Origin: Phascolarctos cinereus
Lineage: Eukaryota; Chordata; Mammalia; Diprotodontia; Phascolarctidae
NCBI RefSeq assembly: GCF_002099425.1
Contig: NW_018344125.1
Location: 5,327,001-5,391,000, forward strand
Direction: 5' to 3'
DNA: 64,000 bases
The translations under genes and the position numbers were made by a program. Below, piece after piece: positions 51,355 to 61,089 of this stretch; position 1 is the stretch's first letter; each line of letters begins with the position of its first letter. The notes beneath the pieces are model-generated. The model did no database searches. It had not been told where the DNA came from and saw nothing but the letters and a program-made list of their open reading frames with translations.

Positions 51355-52740
51355 TAACAAGCACTCATTAAGTACGTGCTAGTTGTAGGGCACTGTGTTA
51401 GGCACTGGCCAAACAAAGACAACAGTGAAAAAGAGAAAAGGGTCTTCAAGGAACTGAACGTTCTACTGGGATGATATTACATGTATTCACATCTGGCTAC
51501 AGCACTGGCCTTGGAATCAGGAAGACTTCAGTTTGAATCCTGCTTCAGACACTTACCCGGGCAAATCACTTAATCTTTCTCAGCCTCAGTTTCCTCACCT
51601 GTAAATGAGAGGGTTGGCCTCAATGGCCTCCAAAGCGATGATGCTCTGATTATCTGAAGAGAAAGAAAGCACCAACAGCCAGGAGGAGCCCGAAAGGCTT
51701 CACGTAGAAGGTAGCCTACAAACTAAGCTTTGAAGAAAGCCGGTGATTCTAAGAGACAGAGATTAGGAAGGAGAGCACTGAGACAGCCATTCCCGTCATC
51801 CCTCTAGTCAATAAACTCCATGTCACTCCCCCCTATTCAGTGAACTCCAGTGGCTCCCTGTTGCCCCTAAGAATACAACATGCTCTGTTTGGTGTTTCAA
51901 AGCCCTTCATCATCCAGCCCCCTCCTACCTCTCCAGTCTTCTTGCACCTTACTCCCCAACACATATTCTTTGATCCAGTGACGCTGGCCTCCTGACTGTT
52001 CTGTAAGACCCTCCACCTCTCGGCTCCAGTCATTCTCTCTGGCTGTCGCCCAGGCCTAGAATGCTCTCCCTTCTCCACTGACCTCCCTGGCTTCCTTTAA
52101 GTCCCAACTAAAATCCCACCTTCTACAGGAAGCCTTTCCCAGCCCCTCTTCATTCTACTGCCTTCCCTCTGTTAATTATTTCCTCGTTATCCTGTATATA
52201 GCTTGATCGCATATATTTGTTTGTATGTTGTCTTCTCTGATTGTCAGCTCCTTGAGGGCAGGGACTTGTCTTTTGCCTCTTTTTGTATCCCCAATACTTA
52301 GCATGCACAGTAGAAGCTTAATAAATGCTTATAGACTGACTACCTGGGAGTACAAAGGCCCACGGATGGGAGATGGAACGCTGAGCTCAGGAAACAGCAA
52401 GTAAACCAGTTTGGCTGAAACAGGATGAGTGAAGGCTTAGTAATGTGAAATAATCCTGGAAAGGTAGGATAGAGCCAGATTGTGAAGGGCTTTGAAAACC
52501 AAGATTAGGAATTTGTATTCCTAACCTGAGGGCAGTTAGAGAGTCACTGAAGTTTCTTAAGCAGGGGAGTGACACGGTCAGCCTTGTGCTTCAGGAAGAT
52601 TATTTTGGCAACCATGTGCAGGTGGAAAGAGACTACAAGCCGTAATCCAGCTGCTATAGTACTCCAGGCAAGAAATGATGAGGGCCTGAATTAGGGTGGT
52701 GGTCATGATTGGAGAAAAGAGGACAAACCTGAGAGGTGTG
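51355..52740 (-). mobile_element. L2 LINE, antisense, interrupted by a MIR and by a sense L2 end
   Basis: Antisense parts are 51355-51485 (AAGCACTCATTAAGTACG), 51660-51780 (AAGCTTTGAAGAAAGCCGG) and 52350-52740 (AGCCAGATTGTGAAGGGC, GTGACACGGTCAGCC). A MIR-type SINE (51490-51655, sense) and a sense L2 end (51785-52345) lie between them. Confidence 0.7.
51785..52345 (+). repeat. L2 LINE 3' end, sense, well preserved
   Basis: CAATAAACTCCATGTCACTC, TTCAAAGCCCTTCATCATCC, CCTTCTACAGGAAGCCTTTC, TGTCAGCTCCTTGAGGGCAG and AAGCTTAATAAATGCTTATAG are the full L2 3' order. It is the best preserved L2 end in the window. Confidence 0.88.
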
Positions 52741-53069
52741 AACAGTTTGGCTCATTCGGAAACTATATTTCCTCTTTGTGGAAACAGCTCTGGATTTGGG
52801 GTCAGACTCTTAGCAATGTGATTTAGCAGCTGTGTGAAAATGAGCAAGAAACAGATTCTCTCAGCTCCAGATACTTGCATTACCTACCTCACAGAGTTTT
52901 TATGTTATACATCCACAGATCCACCAATAATGTAATAGTATACCCATCTTCCTGCAGCTTCTCCTACATAGAACTGTGCTAATAAGAACACCATGGAGGT
53001 TGCACAAACAGGGAAAGGCATGTAAGAGACTGAGAGCAAGGAAGATGCACTCCCCACCCAGCAGATAAT

Positions 53070-53205
53070 TTTGTTGTTTGTGTTGTTTTGTTTTGACAGA
53101 AAGACTCAAAAGATTTGCAAGGGGGGAGGGGTATATTTTGAAATAAATATATGAAAACATAAAGCATCAATAAAAATAATATAAATATATTTTAAAAGAT
53201 ATATT
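53070..53205 (+). repeat. L1 3' tail-like fragment, sense
   Basis: AAAGCATCAATAAAAATAAT resembles the L1 terminal text at 26.6 and 31.4 kb; weak. Confidence 0.4.
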
Positions 53206-53559
53206 GATTCACTCACAGTGTATCACAGGGTTTAGTTTGTGGATTTTTAGCATTAGGAGGACCAGGCATGTCAATTGATGCAAATTTTAAAATAATTTTC
53301 ATAATAATTTTACTATAATTTGCTATAATTTCTCCTAGTTGTACAGATGCACTTTAAATACACAAGCAGATATTATCTTTTACTTTGAAATAAAAATTTT
53401 CATCCTATCTATCTCTAGTATGTGCAAATGTGCTGTGTCAATTAGTATAGTTTGGTCCTTCAAGGTAGTCTTGATTTCTGATCCTTCTTCCTTACCTTAT
53501 TCTAATTCTTTAAGTTCTCCTTAAATCTTTAGCCCCTTTGCTACTTTATTATCCCTCTC

Positions 53560-54890
53560 TGTTCTTTCTTTGATCCCTCAGTTCAATTTATTATTTCTAA
53601 ACAGCAGATTATAAACAGAAGACAAATGCTCTCATGACTTCAGTTTTTTCTCCTTAATAATTGTACCCTCTTTAATAATTGTGCTTTTCATTTCATTTAA
53701 AATAAAATTTTAAACTTAAATTTATTTTATTTTAAATTAATAATTTACGCTTCCTCCTTAATAAGTGTACTTTCCTTAATAATTGTACCTTTCTTGTTTT
53801 TTACTTGTTTGGAGTAAGTGCAAGGCGAATATTCTGCTCACCTTCAGGTTTTTGGTTTGTTTAAGGATTTGGGGCGGGGGGGGGGTGGGGCAGGAATGCT
53901 TCAAATTCCTCTCTTTTGTTCTAGGTCTATCTTTTTTTTCCAGGATGATTAGGCTCAAATTTGTAGAATATGCTATTTTGGCTTGAGCTCCTTTGCTTTT
54001 TAGAAAATCCTATTCCATTCTTTTACCCAGTTTCTCATGACCACAGAGTAATCCTGAGTTATTGGAACTGGTGTTCCTTCATAACGGAAGATCTTTCTCC
54101 TGGTGGCTTGCAAAATTTGCTGTTTGTTGTTGAAATTGTGAAATTTAACCATTACCTGCCATAGAGTTTCCAGAGTGGGGGTTTTTCTCTGGCAGTGACC
54201 TGTGAATTCAATTGATCAATGCTTTGTTGTCTGTATTCAAAAGTTCTAGGCAGGTTTGTTTGTTTGTTTTTAATTTATCCTGCAATATGATACACATGGT
54301 TTTAAAAAATTATCATATTCTTCTAGGAGACTTATAATTCTTAAGATACTTAGTCTTCAAAGGCATTTGCTTTGGCTTGTATACAATTCAGATGTTCTTT
54401 TAAACACATTGCCTTTTGCTTCTTGTTTGTCAAATTTTCTTCCATTTCTGTACTTTTGTTGTTCCAAATCTGTCATTCTCTCTCCCTCTCTGTCTGCCTC
54501 TCTCCCTCTCTTCCTCCCCTCCCCCTCCTCGTCCCTCCCTCTCCCTCCTTCCTTTCTCTCTCTCCCTCTGTCTCTGTCTGTGTCTCTGTCTCTCACCTAG
54601 CCTATACTTCCAAGTTCTGGACCCTGTTGTTTATCTTCTTTAATTCTGCACTGAGAGCCCTTTTTGCTGATCTAATTTCATTCCTAATATCTTCTATTTA
54701 AAACATTATTTCTCCTTTGAACCATTCTAGAGTTTCTGCTACTGTTCCATGATCTCTGGGTTGTCTGTACAGTTCTTTTTTTTGATCTGGAAATTTTGGT
54801 TCCATGTCTATAATACAATTATTCATTATGTTTTGGCCTCTCTTTGAGTTTTTGTTCATTTTGCCTTCTGTTTTTATGAGCCTTTCTGTT
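53560..54890 (-). repeat. AT-rich L1/HAL1-like LINE region, antisense
   Basis: GGCTTGAGCTCCTTTGC, CTTCATAACGGAAGATC, TCCTGGTGGCTTGCAAAATTTG and TGGGGGTTTTTCTCTGG resemble the antisense ORF1 or 5' part of marsupial L1 as I remember it. No intact frame. The family call needs a library search. Confidence 0.4.
54476..54597. repeat. Impure CT tract
   Basis: C/T-rich with TCTCCCTC, CTGTCTG and CCTCCTTCC units. Confidence 0.9.
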
Positions 54891-54896
54891 GGTCTT

Positions 54897-54985
54897 CATA
54901 TATATATAGATATAGATATATAGATATATAGATAGATATATGTATATTTATGTATATGAATATATCCATATCCATATATATATAT
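54897..54985. repeat. TA/GATA-rich microsatellite
   Basis: Alternating ATATAGATA and ATATCCATA units. Confidence 0.9.
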
Positions 54986-54989
54986 GTTT

Positions 54990-55530
54990 ATAGCCCCATC
55001 CCTTTCATTCTTTCTCTTCTCTTCTCATCACTCATCTCCTGTTTGCCTTCTCTCTCTCTCTGGTTCCTTCTCCTTGCACTGATGCACACATGCTCCTCAA
55101 CCCCACCCTACCCCCAGTTGGGGGAACATGAGGGTCTGGCCTGGGTCCCTGACTAGAGTAAGTTCCAGGGGTAGAGGACTGGCCCCAGCTGGGGCTCCCA
55201 TCCCCTTTCCCTTTCTTTCCCTCTAGCCAGCTCTGTGCTGCCTAGGTCTTCCTGACCTCCCACTACCTCTTCCATTTGCTTTTCCTTTCCTTCATGCAGT
55301 GAGAGGACTTCAAGTTAAATCACTGCCTCAGGGCAACCAGGCAGAGACTATAGCAGGCCTGCGCTGAGCCACAAGCCTGTGGAGTTGTTTGTGTTTCCTC
55401 TGCTTGGTGCCTGCAGTGAGTTGGGGTGTGTGTGGGGGGGGTGCTGTATTTAATTTCTCTGATGTTATTTCCTGGGGTCAGGAAAGGTCTGTTGCTTGGG
55501 GGTGCTGGAGGAGAAAAGTCATTTTCACAA
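54990..55530. other. Unassigned intron segment
   Basis: C/T-rich start, then unique-looking sequence with a G run at about 55434. No gene. Confidence 0.4.
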
Positions 55531-55534
55531 TCTT

Positions 55535-55905
55535 AGAAGAGTAGAACAGCAAAGCTGGAAGGGGCCTTAGAGACCATGTAGGCCACCCCCTTCATTGTAG
55601 AGAGAGGAAAACAAAGGCCCAGACAGGAAGGGCCTTTGCCTAGGGCCCTCAGCTAGTTAGCAGCAGAGCCAGAATTAGAATCTAGGTGCCCTGAATCCCC
55701 ATCCTGTCACAAGACCATAGCCATAGGCTCTCGGACATAGAACTGGGAGGGACCTAAGAGGTAATCAAGTCTGCTTGGCTCATTGTACAGATTAGGAAAC
55801 TGAGGACAGGGAGATTAACTGCCCCACCTTGGGTCACACAGCTAGTGCTTGAGGCAGGATTTGAACTCTCGTCTTCCTGACTCAGAGCCTAGTACCACCT
55901 AGTTC
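55535..55905 (-). repeat. Two MAR1-type SINEs in tandem
   Basis: GCAAAGCTGGAAGGGGCC ... TTAGCAGCAGAGCCAGAATT, then AGAACTGGGAGGGACC ... GGGTCACACAGCTAGTGC. Both run through to their 3' context, so these are longer than the usual 118-bp units. Confidence 0.8.
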
Positions 55906-55909
55906 TTTC

Positions 55910-56520
55910 TTTCACAACCTAGCCACTGGATTCTCTTTTCAAGATGAACATTCAGAGCACCCCACACACCCACACACATCACAGCTTATGCTTGAAGCAT
56001 CCATCTGTCCTGCTCAGAAAATTGATGGGCAGGGGGATGCTGTTTCTCATACCAAGGGCTGGCCTGACCTGTGGCCTCATGGGTTCAGAGGAAGTAAGGC
56101 AACCCCACGGGTTCCCCTTTGGCTGAGCCAAGGCCCATTGGGTTTAGGCCTGAGCATGCCAGGGCCAACATACTGACTTGTAGAGTAGGCCTTCTGTCTG
56201 GACCAGTGACCAGGTAGTGACCTCAGCACTGTTCCTGAGCCTCAGCACTGTTCCTGAGCTGGAGTAGGGAACTCCACAGCCCTGCCTCATGGCGCACACT
56301 CACCGTCTAAGGTTCAGGGCAAGGCCTTTGCCTCTAAGAACTGGGTATGAGGGTAGAGGGGGGAGAAACAATAAAGTATGGGGCCAGAGCCCCCAGGCAA
56401 GTGTTGGGACCATGTTTGAAAACCTTGCCTTGGGATGCTAACAGGAGCTAGAAATAGGAATGTGGGTGCTATTCTTGGCTGATCTGATAACACTATGGGC
56501 TCCTTCACACCCTGGATCTG
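55910..56520. other. Unassigned, with a 19-bp tandem duplication
   Basis: CCTCAGCACTGTTCCTGAG occurs twice in direct succession (56221-56239, 56240-56258). Otherwise no repeat or gene recognised. Confidence 0.5.
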
Positions 56521-56521
56521 G

Positions 56522-56925
56522 ACTCAGCGGACAAGAGCACTGGGTTCAGAGTCATTGGACCTTCATTTAAGTCTTGATTTTACCAGCCCAGTGACCTTAG
56601 GCAAATTCCTTCCCCTCCAGGGGCCTCAGTTTCCCCCTCTGTAAAATGAGGGGCTGGGCTAGATGGCCTCTAAGATCCCTTTTAGCTCTGGATCTAGAAT
56701 CCTACTGTTGGCATTGGACTTCACCTTTGTCTCCGTGGTCCTCAGTTTCCCCATTTTTAAAATGAGGCAATTGGTGTAATCTTTTCCACCCCTAGATCTC
56801 TCATCCTATTTGTGACCATGAACAGGTCACTTCCCTGCCCTGGGCCTCAATTTCCCTGTCTGTAAAATGACAGGGTTGGTCGTGGTGACCTTTGAAGTTC
56901 TTGTCAGTTCTAGATCTGGGATCAT
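56522..56925 (+). repeat. Three MAR1-type SINE units in tandem, sense
   Basis: GGGGCCTCAGTTTCCCCCTC, TGGTCCTCAGTTTCCCC and GGGCCTCAATTTCCCTGTC each head a unit leading to AAAATGAGG/AAAATGACAGG and TCTAGATC-type text. This is the sense equivalent of the antisense tandem arrays. Confidence 0.8.
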
Positions 56926-56929
56926 CGTT

Positions 56930-57560
56930 CAGTAAGGGCCATGATGAGGACCATGATGCCCGCTTCAGTTGAAAAAGAGAAATATAATTGATGGATTTGG
57001 GGAGCTTAGGTTTGTGCCTGCTTCATCAGAGCTGGATTTTCCCATGCTTTGGGGCTCTAGCTGCCACCATCTTTCACACGGTGTAAGTCGAGCCGAGTCT
57101 TCTAGGAGCTACCATCGGACTGGAGGCTCGCCTTCACAGCTGCTTGTCTCTCTCAGCAGCTGCTGGTACAGATCACCCCAGCCTCTGAGCAGCTGCTGAG
57201 GCACCAGGCTGGAGGAGAGAAGGCCGAGACCAAGCTGAGGAGACCTCAGGGGCCTGCAAGGAGCAGCGCAGCCCAGGGAAGCCCCCACTCTGCTTTCCTC
57301 CCTGGGGCTTGCTGGGGGTGGGGAGCAGAGCCAGCACAGATCTCTTGACAGAATCAAGTGCCTTCAGGAATATGGGAAGAGAGTTAGTGGGGGTTTGTCC
57401 AGCTGGGGGGTTGTGAGCTCCCAGTTTTCTCATTACCATGGAAATGAGCCCTGTGAAGGCAAAAAGGAAGAGAAGGCAGGGGTGGCTTGTTCTGTAGCAT
57501 TAGCCGCCACCAGCCGCCTTCTGTCCCAGTCAGTTCCAGGGTCAGATTAATGAGATTACC
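56930..57560. other. Low-repeat intron segment
   Basis: Non-repetitive and moderately GC-rich, with overlapping short frames on both strands near 57109-57439 and no family motif. Confidence 0.4.
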
Positions 57561-57564
57561 AGCT

Positions 57565-57720
57565 CACAGCCCTAGAGCTAGGAGGGACCTCAGGGCCACT
57601 GAGGCCAAACCTTTTGTTTTACAGAAGGGGAAACTGAGGCCCAGAGAGGGGAAGTGATTGGCTCCAAATCCCACTCAGGATCCGAGATCTAGAGCTGGGA
57701 GGGAGCTCACATCATGGATC
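57565..57720 (-). repeat. MAR1-type SINE
   Basis: CCTAGAGCTAGGAGGGACC, TTTTACAGAAGGGGAAACTG, AGGCCCAGAGAGGGGAAG and the start of a next unit (GATCTAGAGCTGGGAGGG). Confidence 0.82.
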
Positions 57721-57977
57721 GAGCCAGGTGCAGTGAGCAGTGTGTTCACTCAAGCCAGGAGGCATCCGGCCTTAAAGCAGAGAAGGCAAGTCCACAGCTA
57801 GAGACTTTGGCACCCTCGTGGCCCAGCCCTATGCTGTGAAGCTTGAGCTCCTCCACCCTTCCCTTAGGAGGCCACTGCTAAGGAAGATGCTTTATGACCT
57901 CTGCCCACCTCTGTCCCACAGCCAATAGGAAACCTAACCAAACTAAGTCACCTTCTGGGGGCTCCTCTTGGAAAAGG

Positions 57978-58015
57978 GTATGTGTGTGTACATGTGTGTA
58001 CATGGGTGTGCATGT

Positions 58016-58092
<77 letters not shown>

Positions 58093-58192
58093 AAGAGAGA
58101 TGGGAGAGAGAGAGGAGAGAGACGGGGGGGAGAGAGAGAGGAGAGAGACAGAGACAGAGACAGAGAGACAGAGAAGAGAGACAGAGAGGGGA

Positions 58193-58261
<69 letters not shown>

Positions 58262-58262
58262 A
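57978..58262. repeat. TG then GA compound tract
   Basis: TGTGTG units to about 58039, then GA-rich purine sequence with GACAGA interruptions to 58262. Confidence 0.96.
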
Positions 58263-58435
58263 AGCAAGAGGCTATATCAAAGGGGAGGGGCCTGGTATAA
58301 AGCTAAAAAACAAAGACAACATGCTTGAGTTGTGTGTTCCCAGGCCACAGGCTCCAGAACTGGGAGTACTGCCAAGGGCTTTATCAAAGGAAGCAGCCAC
58401 CCAACAGCTGGAGATGGGAGTTTGCCAGCTGTGAG

Positions 58436-58437
<2 letters not shown>

Positions 58438-58501
<64 letters not shown>

Positions 58502-58780
58502 TCTCTGTGTCTTTATGTATGTGCCCTTCTGGGTCCCTATGCATGCATTTCTCTCTGTGTCTGTGTGTCTCTCTGGATGTGACTCTCTCCCTCTCTCTCT
58601 CCGCCTCTCTCTCTCTCTCTCCTCTCCCCTTCTGTCTCTGTCTCTGTCTGTCTCTGTCTCTCCCTGTCTTCTCTCTCTCATCCCTCCCCTTCTGTCTCTG
58701 TGTCTCTCCTCTCTATTTATCTCTCTCTCATCCCTGTCCGTCCCTTTCTGTCTCTGTGTTCTCTCCGTCTCCCGCCCCCC
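58438..58780. repeat. CT tract and pyrimidine-rich continuation
   Basis: Nearly pure CT to 58496, then TGTCTC/CTCTC/CCCTTCTGTC-rich sequence. It is the complement type of the GA tract 180 bp upstream. Confidence 0.95.
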
Positions 58781-58939
58781 ATATGTGTCTCCGCATCTTT
58801 CTGCAGTGTATGCCTCTCTCTATGTTTCCCTGACTGCCTTTTTCTATGCCTCTCACTGTGTGTGTAGTTGTGTGTCTTGCTCTGCCTCTGAGTATGTCTC
58901 TGGGTGTGTTTCTATGTCCCTGTTGTTGTTATATAATAC

Positions 58940-59700
58940 CTGAGAACAGAATCTCCCAGCTGGAAGGGGCCTCATAAGTCATCTATTCCAATCCATAACT
59001 GAAAAAGAGCCCTATCTACACCAGCCTCTCCCAGCTGGTCGTGTTTCCTGGAGGACCTCCAGGGAGGGAGACCCCGCCGCTTGCGGGCATCCCCTTCTAC
59101 CTTGGGCCAGCTGTGTTTGTGAGGACATCAGCACTCCTACATCTGTCTTTCTGCACTTTCCCCCCTCTGCTCGTGCTCTGCCTTCTGTGACCAAGCAAAC
59201 AAGGAGAAGCCCTCTTCTGTGGAGCTTTCGTTCGCTCTCCTGTCCCAAAGAAATCTTCTTTTGTCTCTGCTAAATCCCAGTCCCTTCAGTCAATCCTCAC
59301 TCATGTGACATGAACTTGAGGCTTTTTGCTATCCTGACTGCCCTTCTCTGGACACCTTCCAGCTTATCAATGTTCTTCCTAAAATATGGCACCCAGAACA
59401 CAGTACTCCAAATGTGGCCTGACCAGGGCAAAGTACAGAAGAGCTATTGCCTCCCTGGGCTTACACACTTGGCCTCTCTTACTGAGCAGCCCAAGATTTC
59501 ATTTGCTTTCTTGGCTGCTATATCACAATATTGATACATTTGGGGCTTGCAGTTCACCTAGACCCCCAGATCTTTTTCCCATAAATTGTTACCTAGTTAT
59601 GCCTCCCTCACCCTTGTCCCCATGAGACTGATTTTTTGAACCCACACATAAAACTTTGCATTTAGAACTGTTACATTTCATCTTTCATAAATCAGCATAA
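58940..59700 (-). repeat. CR1/L3-type LINE 3' region, antisense
   Basis: CTGCCCTTCTCTGGACACC, CAATGTTCTTCCTAAAATATGG, CACCCAGAACACAGTACTCC, AATGTGGCCTGACCAGGGC and CAAGATTTCATTTGCTTTC are strongly characteristic antisense CR1/L3 phrases. Confidence 0.75.
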
Positions 59701-59702
59701 AT

Positions 59703-59920
59703 CTCAAGAGGCTGTGTATAGAGATCAGGCTGTAGAGAGAGGTCAGACCTGAGTTCAAGTCCCAACATGAGTGCACACTGGCTGTGGGCAAGGCAACTGT
59801 CTAAGACCATTAGGAAGGTGTAGAGCAGGTGCTGATCTGCCTTGGTGGAGGGAACCCTCTCCAAGTACTCCTTACTCAGAGTTCCCTATACCAATGAAAT
59901 CACAAATCTGGGTCCCCTAA
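59703..59920 (+). repeat. Type D CORE-SINE, sense
   Basis: GACCTGAGTTCAAGTCCC, GCAACTGTCTAAGACC, GAGCAGGTGCTGATCTGCC and CCCTATACCAATGAAATCAC. Confidence 0.7.
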
Positions 59921-59967
59921 ATTTCATCTTAGTACAATTGTCCTGACATTCTAACTTGTCCAGATTT

Positions 59968-60160
59968 GGAAGGCAGTACCATTGTGTGGTAAAAAGCACT
60001 CGATTTAGAGTCAGAACACCTAGGTTCAAATCCCAACTCTGTCTGACCTTAGCCAAGTCACTTAACCACTCTGTGCCTCAATTTCCTCTTCTGTAAAGTG
60101 AGGAGGTTACCCTAGCTGGCCTCTTATCTCCCAGCTCAAAGCATATGAGCCTATGATAGA
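59968..60160 (+). repeat. MAR1-type SINE
   Basis: GTACCATTGTGTGGTAAAAAG, GGTTCAAATCCCAACTCTG, CCTCAATTTCCTCTTCTG and GGAGGTTACCCTAGCTGGCC. Confidence 0.8.
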
Positions 60161-60164
60161 GCAT

Positions 60165-60680
60165 TTTGGATTCTGACTGTCATCTATCTCTACGTATCTG
60201 TGCATCGGCATACCTGTTTCTCTGGCTATTTGCAAAGGTTCATGGGTCACCTCCTGTGCCTGCACATCTCTGTCTCTGTCAGTCTCTCTGTGTCCTTACT
60301 TCCCTTCCCTCTTTCTTCCTCCTTACCCTCCATCTTGTAGGGAATCTGCTAAAGTCGCTTTCTTGGTCCAGGAATTTCTGGCCAAGGGTCCTTGACTTCC
60401 ACCCCATTCTGCTGATCCTAGGGTGCCTTGGGTCCAAAAGTTGACCTAGAGTGGGCACTCGTGCTCCAGGCCCAGGCCGGGGGATACCCAGGCTCTCCGT
60501 AGGCGCCCACAGCATGTCTCCCAAGTTGGCACTCTATACTGGCTGCATTGTTTTGTTTTCCAGCAGCTTCCCTAATGGTATCATGTGGATTCATTAATTA
60601 GCCAATTGTTCGGATTTGTTTCTCTAAATGTTGGCTTTCATTAAGGCAGTTTAGTTGGGAGGGGTCAGAAGGAGTGACCA
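60165..60680. other. Low-repeat intron segment with AT-rich motif cluster
   Basis: 60585-60660 has GATTCATTAATTAGCCAATTG and TGGCTTTCATTAAGGC, compact AT-rich motifs in otherwise unique DNA. It may be a conserved non-coding element; no test is possible from one sequence. Confidence 0.4.
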
Positions 60681-60684
60681 CCAG

Positions 60685-61080
60685 AGTCTCAGAGTTAGGA
60701 GGGACTTCAGTGGTCATCAAGCAGCCTCTATACCTAAATTGGAATCCCCTCTCCGTTAGGTCACCCCATCCCTAGTGAACTTACCTCCTCTGGAGGCAGC
60801 TCTAAGTGTTAGGCAGGTTTTCTGGAAGTTGAGTGTACAATGGTCCCCTGCTGCTCCTGGATCTGCGCTCTGGAGCCAAGCAGGACCAAGGCAACCCCTC
60901 CTCCCGAGGACAGCCCTCACATAGACAAAGACAGCTCCCATCCCCCACCTAAAGCTGCTCTTCTCTGTGCTAAACATTTACAATTCCTTCAGCTCCTCTT
61001 TGACGTGGACTCAAGGCCCTTCACCATTCAGATTATCCTCTTCTGCCCTGCCAAGCCTCAGCCTTGAATTACTCCCACAA
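60685..61080 (-). repeat. CR1/L3-type LINE, antisense
   Basis: GTGCTAAACATTTACAATTCC, TTCAGCTCCTCTTTGACG, GGCCCTTCACCATTCAG and ATCCTCTTCTGCCCTG follow the antisense CR1/L3 order. Confidence 0.6.
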
Positions 61081-61089
61081 TCTCCTGCC

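Noticed and set aside
57878-58943. Frames of 110-203 codons with Leu/Ser or Arg/Glu repeats
   Set aside because: They follow the GA, CT and TG tracts and have no non-repetitive core.
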